A DNA stretch of 22,487 bases from Christensenella sp. UBA2853. Its GTDB lineage: Bacteria > Bacillota > Clostridia > Christensenellales > Aristaeellaceae. Position 1 is the stretch's first letter. Each line of letters opens with the position of its first letter. The notes under the pieces are model-generated. The model had not been told where the DNA came from, searched no databases, and saw nothing but the letters and a program-made list of their open reading frames with translations. Below, piece by piece: positions 7,172 to 14,565 of the stretch. A program made the translations under genes and the position numbers. The DNA is taken from the NCBI GenBank assembly GCA_002350845.1, contig DEFL01000047.1, positions 15,047 to 37,533 of the forward strand. The letters are read 5' to 3'.

Positions 7172-9484
7172 TTATTTCGCGATCTGATTGAGTTCCTGGT
7201 TGACCGCGGCGAGGATCGCCCGGTCGCTGATCATGTCCGCCAGTTTCACGCCCTGGAGACGCTCAAAGCGGCGGCTCTTCAGGTTCAGCGCACCCTTCTC
7301 CGCGTGCATCTGCACAGCCAGGGCATTGATCATGATGGCTGTGGCCGCCTCATTTTCCATGAGCGTGCCGTTGGTATCATAGACGCTGTAGACGCCGTCC
7401 TTCTTTTCAAGCAGCGCATCCAGGTCCTTTCCTTCCACCGCCGCATGCCAGCCGTCGGCGAGCGCATGGCGTTCCCGGACAAAGGGCAGCGTGTAAATGT
7501 CGGGTTCCTTCTCCACTTTTTCCAGCACGGTGGCGTCGGAGACGGAACCGGCCTTGGCGACCAGGGTGTTCTTTCCGTCCTTCAGGGCGACCGTGAACAC
7601 AAACACCTTGTCTGCACTCTTCACGTCGCAGAGCTCGCCGTTCAGGTACAGGGAAACCGAGGGCAGGTTGGAATACACGCGGATTTCCGTCGTCTCTCCG
7701 GCACGCTTCTGATACCGCTTGCCGCAGATGTGGACCATGGGATCCGGATTCCACCATGCCTTGTAAATATAGAAGGCATCCTTCTTGATCTTCCGGTCGA
7801 GGGTGACCAGGCCCTTGTTGTTGCGGCCCTTCACGCCGCCCTCATCGCGGTTGGCTGCGCCAAAGTCAAACATGTTCCACAGGAAGGTGCCCCAGACGAA
7901 GGGACGCTCGGCAAAGACGCGCGCCATGTGCTCATGGTAGAGCGCCTGGTATTCTTCCGTGTAATCATGGTTCTCGGGATGCGCGGAGTGGAAGGTGACA
8001 ATGGCGTCACAGCCGTATTCGGACACGGCAATGGCCCGGTCGGGATAGTCTTTGTGGTACTGATCCAGCCACGGCCCGTTGTCTTCCATCTTTCCGACAT
8101 ACCAGCCCATGTAATGGTTCCAGGCCTCGACATCCGTGATGGTATGGAGTTCACTGTCATTGGGCGTGTTCGCGACATGCGCGATCGTGGTGAGTCTGGT
8201 CTTGTCGATGGACTTGACCAGCTTTTCCAGGTCCCTGTGGTTCTCGATGAGCTGGTCCGAGGATTTGCCGGCCAGCAGCACTTCATTGGACAATCCCCAG
8301 AAGCAGATGGACGGATGGTTGTAGCTCTGATAGATCAGTTCCTTCATCATGCTCACGCAGTTGTCGTGGGCTCTGGGATCCTCGGACATGATGGAGATGA
8401 ACGGGATCTCGGCCCAGACCACAAAGCCCAGCTCGTCGCAGGCATCATAGAATTCCTGCGCCTGCTGATAGTGCGCAAGGCGGATCGTGTTCGCGCCGAT
8501 TTCCTTGATGAGGAGGGCATCCTCATAGTGGTCTTCATAGGACAGGGCATTGCCCTTGTAGAGGCGGTCCTGGTGGCGGCACACACCGCGAAGAGGCGTC
8601 ACCTGGCCGTTGAGGACAAAGCCGTGGTCCGGGGACACGGAGAAGGAGCGGATGCCGCACTGCACCACGACTTCATCCACGACTTCGTTGCGGTGGAGAA
8701 TGCTCGCGGTGACCATGTACAGGTTCGGGTCGTCCGGGCTCCAGGGCAGCGGATCGACAATGGGAAGCGTCACTTCGGTGTCGCACACATCCGTCGTCGC
8801 GGAGGCCACTTCATTGCCTTCCTGGTCTTCCACCAGATAGAACACCGTGTCGTTTTCATCGGCGCCCTTGACAAAACTCTGAATGGTGATTTCCGCCATG
8901 TCCGGGGATTTGAGGACCGGGGTCACCATGACGCCGGGTGCGCCGTAGTAATCCAGGTCAAAGTGCTGCCGGGCCACCGACACCAGGTTTACGCCGCGGT
9001 AGAGGCCGCCGTAGAAGGTGAAGTCAGCGAACTGCGGATAGACATTGGACATGGCGACATTGCTCACGCAGATCGCCAGGAGATTCGCGCCTTCGGGATC
9101 GCACAGGTCCGTGATGTCCGCGCGGAACAGGGAATATCCGCCCTCATGATACACAGCCTTCTGTCCGTTGACATAGACCGTGGCGACCAGCGCGGCTGCA
9201 GGGATTTCCACGTACAGACGTCCGCCGTCGAGGGGCTGGGGAATGCCGTTGAAGGTCCTGTAGTACCAGTAGGTGCCGCGGTCATACTTGCTGGGCAGGT
9301 TGGAGAGATCGCCCGTGGACCAGTCCGCCGTGTCCTTTGTGACCCCGCGGCCGTCATGGCCGTCGACCGCGTTCCAGGAGTGCGGGAGGGAGATGAATTC
9401 TCCGGAGTCCGGCATGACGGCCGGATCACAGTCGCTGGAGTGGACAAAGAGCCAGTTGTCGTTGATGTTTTCCCTGATGCGCAT
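7172..9484 (-). CDS. GH2 family glycosidase (beta-galactosidase or beta-glucuronidase)
   Basis: A 770-residue cytoplasmic enzyme with no signal peptide. The GH2 sugar-binding jelly roll covers about 1-170, the immunoglobulin-like domain about 180-280, and the TIM barrel about 285-580. The acid/base is Glu401 in WGLSNE and the nucleophile Glu489 in AVSEYG. A C-terminal region with YSNLPSVSLYLNG (about 604-616) looks like the accessory domain seen in many GH2 beta-galactosidases. GRNNKGLV (553-560) sits where beta-glucuronidases carry an N-x-K motif, though similar motifs occur in some galactosidases, so substrate is open. The ribosome site AAAGGAGA is well placed. It lies 48 bases downstream of the AraC gene on the same strand, probably cotranscribed. 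With the divergent GH88 gene it suggests breakdown of uronate-containing oligosaccharides. Confidence 0.9.
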   Translation of the reverse strand: MRIRENINDNWLFVHSSDCDPAVMPDSGEFISLPHSWNAVDGHDGRGVTKDTADWSTGDLSNLPSKYDRGTYWYYRTFNGIPQPLDGGRLYVEIPAAALVATVYVNGQKAVYHEGGYSLFRADITDLCDPEGANLLAICVSNVAMSNVYPQFADFTFYGGLYRGVNLVSVARQHFDLDYYGAPGVMVTPVLKSPDMAEITIQSFVKGADENDTVFYLVEDQEGNEVASATTDVCDTEVTLPIVDPLPWSPDDPNLYMVTASILHRNEVVDEVVVQCGIRSFSVSPDHGFVLNGQVTPLRGVCRHQDRLYKGNALSYEDHYEDALLIKEIGANTIRLAHYQQAQEFYDACDELGFVVWAEIPFISIMSEDPRAHDNCVSMMKELIYQSYNHPSICFWGLSNEVLLAGKSSDQLIENHRDLEKLVKSIDKTRLTTIAHVANTPNDSELHTITDVEAWNHYMGWYVGKMEDNGPWLDQYHKDYPDRAIAVSEYGCDAIVTFHSAHPENHDYTEEYQALYHEHMARVFAERPFVWGTFLWNMFDFGAANRDEGGVKGRNNKGLVTLDRKIKKDAFYIYKAWWNPDPMVHICGKRYQKRAGETTEIRVYSNLPSVSLYLNGELCDVKSADKVFVFTVALKDGKNTLVAKAGSVSDATVLEKVEKEPDIYTLPFVRERHALADGWHAAVEGKDLDALLEKKDGVYSVYDTNGTLMENEAATAIMINALAVQMHAEKGALNLKSRRFERLQGVKLADMISDRAILAAVNQELNQIAK

Positions 9485-9532
9485 GAAAAATCTCCTTTCT
9501 GGTGGTGGAAATAGAATACAGGAATGAAAGAA

Positions 9533-10528
9533 TCAGAAGGTATCCAGCGGATCGTAGGCGTTGTTTTCAAACCCGATATCCGGCAGCGTTTTCTGCTGCA
9601 GGGCGCGCTCCGTGCGCATGGCCTCCACGGGATCCCGGAAGGGAATCACCGCGCTCCACTCCACCTCGTCACTGTGTATGTCGCCGCTGCCGCCGCTCTT
9701 GTCCTGATTGGGCGGATGCCCCATGTGCTTGGAATAGGCCCGGTAAAAGGTCGAATAGTCGGTGTACCCGATCGTCAGGGCCACATCCGCCGCGGACATG
9801 CCGTTGCTCAGCAGCTTCTGTGCGTACGAGAGCCGCTGCCCGGTCACATACTCCATGACGCTGGTATTGAAATACCGGCGGAACAGATTGTTGAGCTGAG
9901 AGCGGGAAATAAAGAAGCGCGCGGAGAGCTTTTCCAGCGTGATCCGGTCGCTCGGGTGGCGGCGGATATAGTCGAGGATTTCCGCCAGATCATGGGGCAC
10001 CGGCCTGGAAAAATGCGGGATGGACGGTGTCCCGCCGCTCAGTTTGAGAAACAGGGACACCAGCAGGGATTCCATGAGCACCGGCAGGAGCAGGTCCTGC
10101 ATCTCCCGGCTCTTCCCAGCAAGGGAGAGGATCTCATCGAGCCGCTCCCGGATCTGGTACTTCTCGGCATGTTCTATAAAGAAGGGAATCGGGGATTTCC
10201 GGTTTCTCACCGTCGTCAGGGTCGGAAGCAGATTCGTGATCGCTTCGCGCCTCTCCCTTGCAAAAATCGAGGGCACAAAATGGAAGGTGTAGCGGTCATA
10301 CGGCTCAGAGGACAGGATCTGAATGCCGTGGATCACGCCGGGCGCAATCAGCAGGCAGGTGTTCGGTTCGAGCTGGTACTCGGTTCCATCCACCAGATAC
10401 TGCATCTGACCGGAGACAAAATAGTACAGCTCATAGCAGTCATGGCTGTGGATCAGATAGTCCGGCGTTGCGACTTCGCTCGTATGATGCGCGAAATTAT
10501 AGGTCTCTGCAATGATCTGATGCTCCAT
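9533..10528 (-). CDS. AraC-family transcriptional regulator with C-terminal tail
   Basis: 331 residues from ATG 10528. I prefer this start because GGAGGTGA lies seven bases upstream, whereas the upstream ATG at 10558 would place that site inside the gene. An N-terminal cupin-like sensor (about 1-85, with HSHDCYELYY and APGVIHG) precedes a helical linker. Two helix-turn-helix motifs follow at about 185-272 (LEKLSARFFISRSQLNNLF and ADVALTIGYTDYSTFYRAY). Proteins of this type bind a sugar and activate nearby glycan genes. The family usually ends just after the second helix-turn-helix, but here about 60 more residues follow, rich in Asp/Glu and Gly/Ser. It is divergent from the transporter operon and directly upstream of GH2, which points to local control. 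Confidence 0.92.
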   Translation of the reverse strand: MEHQIIAETYNFAHHTSEVATPDYLIHSHDCYELYYFVSGQMQYLVDGTEYQLEPNTCLLIAPGVIHGIQILSSEPYDRYTFHFVPSIFARERREAITNLLPTLTTVRNRKSPIPFFIEHAEKYQIRERLDEILSLAGKSREMQDLLLPVLMESLLVSLFLKLSGGTPSIPHFSRPVPHDLAEILDYIRRHPSDRITLEKLSARFFISRSQLNNLFRRYFNTSVMEYVTGQRLSYAQKLLSNGMSAADVALTIGYTDYSTFYRAYSKHMGHPPNQDKSGGSGDIHSDEVEWSAVIPFRDPVEAMRTERALQQKTLPDIGFENNAYDPLDTF

Positions 10529-10541
10529 GGCCTCACCTCCA

Positions 10542-10670
10542 TGCAAATTGTTGCACACAGAAGGCTTTTTGTCCAGTCAGTCATGCATTGATTTGCACGA
10601 AACGGGATAAATTTCGGCGTTTTGGCGAAAAAAAGTGCAAAATCCGCAATAGCACGTGTTCAATTTGCAA
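10542..10670. promoter_or_regulatory. Cluster of TTTGCAC/GTGCAAA boxes between divergent operons
   Basis: Related boxes recur: TGCAAA (10542-10547), TTGCAC (10551-10556), TTTGCAC (10592-10598), GTGCAAA (10635-10641) and TTTGCAA (10664-10670). The 10592 and 10635 boxes are an inverted pair 43 bases apart, about four helical turns. This is a plausible operator for the adjacent AraC regulator, controlling both its own gene and the transporter operon. One box pair lies just upstream of the regulator's ribosome binding site. Confidence 0.5.
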
Positions 10671-10692
10671 TGGCTGTTTATGGCCGAGAGCC

Positions 10693-10698
10693 TATAAT
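10693..10698 (+). promoter_or_regulatory. -10 box of the transporter operon
   Basis: A perfect TATAAT lies 68 bases upstream of the binding-protein start. No good -35 exists at 16-18 bases; TTGCAA at 10665-10670 is 22 bases away. This fits an activator-dependent promoter. The leader then carries a GC hairpin, GCTGCC (10711-10716) with GGCAGC (10722-10727), and a strong ribosome site TAAGGAGG (10749-10756). Confidence 0.6.
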
Positions 10699-10765
10699 GG
10701 AACCAAGTGAGCTGCCAAACCGGCAGCCGATCCACAGTTACATTTTTATAAGGAGGCCCTGATCT

Positions 10766-12400
10766 ATGAAAAAGATCCTTGCTCTCGTCCTGGCTCTGGT
10801 CATGGTTCTTGCAGCAACCTCTGCGTTTGCCGCTGACCTGCTCCCCGCCGGTGACACCTATCCGCTCAACAGCGACAAGACCGTCACCTGGTATTCCCAG
10901 GACTGCCTGAATCCGCATGAAAAGTATGCCACCTGGCAGGAATCCCCTTTCCACACCAACCTGGCCAAGCTGCTGGGCGTCAACATTGAATGGTCCTTCC
11001 CGACCACCGGTGCTGACGGCAGCTCCTTCACCAACACCATGCTGGCTGATCCCAGCTCCCTGCCGAACATCATGAAGGGCTACTTCATGGATTCCGCCAA
11101 CATGCTCCTGGAAGACGAGGTCATCTGGGATCTGACCCCCTACATTCAGGAATATGCTCCTGCCTACTATGCATGGCTGCAGACCAACCCCGCTTATGAC
11201 CGCGCCATGAAGACCGACGATGGCCGTTACTATGCGTTTGGTTTCTTCCGTGAAGACGGCGGCTGGAACGACTCCTACCTGGGCGTTGTGGTTCGTCAGG
11301 ACTGGCTGCAGGAATGCGGTCTGGAACTCCCGAAGACCATCTCCGAGCTCGAAAACGTGATCCGCGTGTTCCATGACAAGTATGGCGCACAGTTCACCTT
11401 CCCGAACGATGCCCGTTTCCGTCAGGCCGGCATCCAGGGTGCCTTCGGCGCCTATGCCACCGGTTATGTTGCTTCCGATTACGGCTGGTTCGTCAAGGAC
11501 GGCAAGGTCAACTTCGGTGCGATTCAGCCTGAATGGCGTGAATACATGAAGTGGATGGCCAAGATGTGGAAGGAAGGCCTCATCGATCAGGACTCCTTCT
11601 CCCTGGACGACACCTCCATCAAGTCCAAGACCGAGACCGGCAAGGTCGGCGTCTCCTACACCTCCATGGGTCAGCTGAACCTCTGGAACAAGGACATGGG
11701 CGGCGACTACTGGGTCGGCGCACACTTTCCCACCGCTGACGACGGATCCATCTCCTCTCAGTTTGGCGGCTTCGGCATCGGCACCCACACCACCGTTATC
11801 ACCAAGACCGCTGATGAAGAAACCATGAAGCTCTGCCTGCGCATGCTCGACTATGCCTACACCCAGGAAGGCTTCCTCTTCTGGAACTATGGTATTGAAG
11901 GCGAAAGCTGGGAGATGAACCCAGAGACCGGGCTGCCCAAGTGGACCGCTCTGGTTGCTGACGACCATGACAACGACCCCATGACCAAGTACAACGGCGC
12001 AACCTGGGGCAACAGCTGCATCCAGGCCACCAACCTGCTCTATCTGAAGAACAGCCCTGTGGCTATCGCTGCCAACGACGCTTTCTTCTATACCTTCGGC
12101 AAGGATGAATACTTTGCTGATCCCGAAGTCGAAGCCAAGACCCTGGCCGTCACCGGCGGCTGGAAGTGGCCGGTCGGCATCACCTTCACCACTGAAGAAA
12201 GCGACAAGCTCGACCTCCTCGGCGGCAACAGCAACCTGAACACCTATGTGGCAGAAAACTATGCAGCATTCATCACCGGCTCCAAGGACATCAATGATGA
12301 CGCCGTGTGGGAAGCCTACCTCGCAGGGTTCGAAAACCTCAACCTCAACAAGATCCTCGAAGTCCGTCAGGGCGCTCTGGATCGTTATGAAGCTCGTTAA
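10766..12400 (+). CDS. ABC transporter extracellular solute-binding protein (LplA-like)
   Basis: 544 residues with an N-terminal signal peptide (MKKILALVLAL, core, TSAFA-AD, cleavage near 22-23). Size and layout match the family 1, LplA/YtcQ-type oligosaccharide-binding proteins of Bacillota. It is followed by two matching permeases. The role is capture of an oligosaccharide outside the membrane. No Cys lies at the cleavage site, so the usual lipid anchor of Gram-positive binding proteins is not evident. Codon use is strongly biased, as in highly expressed genes. The start follows TAAGGAGG by nine bases. The substrate is inferred from the GH88 and GH2 neighbours to be a uronic-acid-containing oligosaccharide. 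Confidence 0.92.
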   Translation: MKKILALVLALVMVLAATSAFAADLLPAGDTYPLNSDKTVTWYSQDCLNPHEKYATWQESPFHTNLAKLLGVNIEWSFPTTGADGSSFTNTMLADPSSLPNIMKGYFMDSANMLLEDEVIWDLTPYIQEYAPAYYAWLQTNPAYDRAMKTDDGRYYAFGFFREDGGWNDSYLGVVVRQDWLQECGLELPKTISELENVIRVFHDKYGAQFTFPNDARFRQAGIQGAFGAYATGYVASDYGWFVKDGKVNFGAIQPEWREYMKWMAKMWKEGLIDQDSFSLDDTSIKSKTETGKVGVSYTSMGQLNLWNKDMGGDYWVGAHFPTADDGSISSQFGGFGIGTHTTVITKTADEETMKLCLRMLDYAYTQEGFLFWNYGIEGESWEMNPETGLPKWTALVADDHDNDPMTKYNGATWGNSCIQATNLLYLKNSPVAIAANDAFFYTFGKDEYFADPEVEAKTLAVTGGWKWPVGITFTTEESDKLDLLGGNSNLNTYVAENYAAFITGSKDINDDAVWEAYLAGFENLNLNKILEVRQGALDRYEAR

Positions 12401-12464
12401 TCTGTGAAGGAACAGGTTCGGTCAGACTTCTGATCACTCTGTATCTGTCCAGGAAATGAAAGCA

Positions 12465-12500
12465 GGAGGAGGATGCACGAGCGTCCTCCTCCGTGTTTTT
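12465..12500 (+). terminator. Intra-operon terminator after the binding-protein gene
   Basis: GGAGGAGGA (12465-12473) and TCCTCCTCC (12484-12492) form a 9-bp stem with a 10-base loop. GTG and five T follow. It sits in the 205-base gap between binding protein and first permease. A leaky terminator or RNA-stabilising hairpin here would give more binding protein than permease. A second inverted pair, CCCTTT and AAAGGG, lies at about 12511-12541. Confidence 0.72.
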
Positions 12501-12605
12501 CCCTCCCCGCCCTTTCGCAGATCCTTTGCAGTGTGAAAGGGCCGCACCTTCCCCGGGTCCGCCCGGAAAACGGTTCTTTCATGCTCACTCAAGGAGGTTG
12601 ATGGA

Positions 12606-13574
12606 ATGACTACTGCCAAAAGCAGCAAAGTGGTGCCCCAGTTTCACCGCCTGACGTTTGCGCAGCGCGTGATCCGTGACTGGAAACTGAACAAATGGAA
12701 ATATATCCTGATTCTTCCGGTTCTGGTCTACCTCGCCCTGTTCTGCTACAAGCCCATGTACGGCCTGATTATCGCTTTCAAGAACTACAAGCCGACAAGA
12801 GGCATTGAGCGCAGCGCCTGGATGGATCCGTGGTACGGATGGTTTGAGCGGTTCTTTACCGATCCGTATTTCGGCCGCCTGATCGGCAATACCTTCATTA
12901 TTTCCCTGCTCACCATCGTGTTCGGATTCCCGGCACCCATCCTGCTCGCTCTTCTTCTCAACGAGATCAAGAACAGTAAATTCAAGCGGACCGTGCAGAC
13001 GATCACCTATATGCCCTACTTCATCTCCATGGTCGTCACCTGCGCACTGATCCGTGTGTACTGCCAGCAGGACGGCCTGATCTCCGATCTGGTCACCGCC
13101 TTTGGCGGAACGCGGCAGAACTGGCTGATGAATTCGGCCTATTACCGGACGATCTATATCATCTCCGAGATCTGGCAGACAATCGGCTGGAACTCCATCA
13201 TCTACCTGGCTGCGCTCTCCAGCATTGACCAGGACCAGTATGAGGCAGCCAGGATTGACGGTGCCAACCGTTTCCAGCAGGTCATTCATATCACGCTCCC
13301 CGGTCTTCTGCCGACCATCATTATTCTCTTCATCCTGCGCATGGGCCGCATCCTGAGCGTCGGCTATGAGAAGACCCTGCTCCTGTACAACTCCAATACG
13401 TATGATGTGGCGGATATCATTTCCACCTATACCTACCGCCTGTCCTTCTCGGGCGGCACGCCGCAGTATTCCTACTCCACGGCTATTGGCCTGTTCAATA
13501 CCATCGTGAACGTTGTCTTCCTGCTGGCGACGAACTTCATCAGCAGCCGAGTCAGCGATAACAGTCTGTTCTGA
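12606..13574 (+). CDS. ABC transporter permease, LplB-like
   Basis: 322 residues of a polytopic inner-membrane protein with about six membrane segments (near 33-58, 94-118, 132-151, 185-205, 229-246 and 295-312). The cytoplasmic EAA loop that docks to the ATPase is EAARIDGAN (213-221). It closely matches the LplB-type half of oligosaccharide importers. The start follows AAGGAGG (12591-12597) by eight bases. A two-codon frame ATG GAA TGA at 12601-12609 overlaps the start. It is followed by the second permease after 16 bases. No ATPase gene is nearby, so a shared MsmX/MsmK-type ATPase elsewhere is expected. Confidence 0.93.
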   Translation: MTTAKSSKVVPQFHRLTFAQRVIRDWKLNKWKYILILPVLVYLALFCYKPMYGLIIAFKNYKPTRGIERSAWMDPWYGWFERFFTDPYFGRLIGNTFIISLLTIVFGFPAPILLALLLNEIKNSKFKRTVQTITYMPYFISMVVTCALIRVYCQQDGLISDLVTAFGGTRQNWLMNSAYYRTIYIISEIWQTIGWNSIIYLAALSSIDQDQYEAARIDGANRFQQVIHITLPGLLPTIIILFILRMGRILSVGYEKTLLLYNSNTYDVADIISTYTYRLSFSGGTPQYSYSTAIGLFNTIVNVVFLLATNFISSRVSDNSLF

Positions 13575-13590
13575 AAGGAGGAAGCGAACC

Positions 13591-14496
13591 ATGACAACTG
13601 CCAGAAAACCCAAGAATCATATTCAGGAATCCGTCGGCAGCAAGGTATTCGATGTCATCAATGTCATCATTATGCTGCTGCTCTGCTTTGTCACCCTGTA
13701 CCCGATGTGGTACGTGTTGTGCGCTTCCGTCACCGAGAACGCCTATCTGGTAGCGCACCCCGGCGCCATTTTTTGGCCGCACGGGTTTACGACCGGCTCC
13801 TATGGCCTGGCCTTCTCTCACCCGCTGCTGCTCTCGGGCTATAAGAACATCCTGATCGTGCTGCTGGTCTCCCTTCCGATCAACATCATCCTCACGCTCT
13901 TCTGCGGCTACGTGACCGCCTCCAAGAACCTGATGTTCAAGCCGATCATTCAGTTCCTGATCATGTTTACGATGTTCTTCTCCGGCGGCATGATTCCCGC
14001 CTACCTGAACGTCCGTGACCTGGGACTCTACAACAGCCTGTGGGCGCTGATCCTGCCGGGCGCCATGAGTGTGTACAACGCCATCATCTGCCGCACCGCC
14101 ATTCAGGGCGTGCCGGAAAGTCTGACCGAGTCCGCGTATCTCGACGGTGCGAATGACATCATCATTGTCTTCCGCATCATCCTGCCGCTGATCATGCCCA
14201 CCATCGCCGTGCTCCTCCTCTACTACGGTGTCGGTCACTGGAATGCATGGTTCAATGCTTCCCTGTATCTCGCCGACAATGAGAAGCTGCCCATCCAGAA
14301 CGTGATGCGCTCCATTCTCATCGCCAACTCCAACGTCCTCAATTCCGCCGGTTCCGACAACGATATGGTCAATCAGTATGCAGAGGCCATCAAGTACTCC
14401 ACCATCATCCTGACCACAGTCCCCGTGCTGTGCATCTATCCCTTCCTCCAGAAGTATTTCGTGAAGGGCGTTATGGTGGGTGCTGTCAAGGGTTAA
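13591..14496 (+). CDS. ABC transporter permease, YtcP/LplC-like
   Basis: 301 residues from ATG 13591, chosen because AAAGGAGG (13574-13581) precedes it. A start at 13513 in the same frame would overlap the first permease and lacks a site. About six membrane segments are visible (near 22-46, 83-108, 117-137, 150-166, 192-213 and 270-287). The EAA loop is ESAYLDGAN (180-188). It is the second half of the sugar-importer channel, pairing with the LplB-like protein. A hairpin terminator follows the stop. Confidence 0.93.
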   Translation: MTTARKPKNHIQESVGSKVFDVINVIIMLLLCFVTLYPMWYVLCASVTENAYLVAHPGAIFWPHGFTTGSYGLAFSHPLLLSGYKNILIVLLVSLPINIILTLFCGYVTASKNLMFKPIIQFLIMFTMFFSGGMIPAYLNVRDLGLYNSLWALILPGAMSVYNAIICRTAIQGVPESLTESAYLDGANDIIIVFRIILPLIMPTIAVLLLYYGVGHWNAWFNASLYLADNEKLPIQNVMRSILIANSNVLNSAGSDNDMVNQYAEAIKYSTIILTTVPVLCIYPFLQKYFVKGVMVGAVKG

Positions 14497-14506
14497 TCCA
14501 TGAGCT

Positions 14507-14542
14507 GCGCCGGAGAGCTCTGCTCTTCGGCGCCTTATTTTT
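14507..14542 (+). terminator. Intra-operon terminator before the GH88 gene
   Basis: GCGCCGGAGAG (14507-14517) pairs with CTCTTCGGCGC (14523-14533), 11 bp including one G-U, with a 5-base loop. CTTATTTTT follows. It lies in the 69-base gap between the second permease and GH88, so GH88 is expressed by read-through unless another promoter exists. Confidence 0.72.
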
Positions 14543-14565
14543 GAAAGTGGAAGGAACGGAAACAA

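Noticed and set aside
7304..9514. 736-residue plus-strand frame opposite GH2
   Set aside because: The minus-strand GH2 frame carries both catalytic Glu motifs and a ribosome site; the plus frame is a codon-bias artefact.
10529..10558. Upstream ATG 10558 as AraC start
   Set aside because: The GGAGGTGA site lies after it and is correctly spaced for ATG 10528.
10577..11968. 463-residue minus-strand frame opposite the binding protein
   Set aside because: The plus-strand gene has a signal peptide, strong ribosome site and an operon context; the antisense frame also covers the promoter region.
13513..13590. Upstream ATG 13513 as start of the second permease
   Set aside because: It would overlap the first permease by 62 bases and has no ribosome site, unlike ATG 13591.
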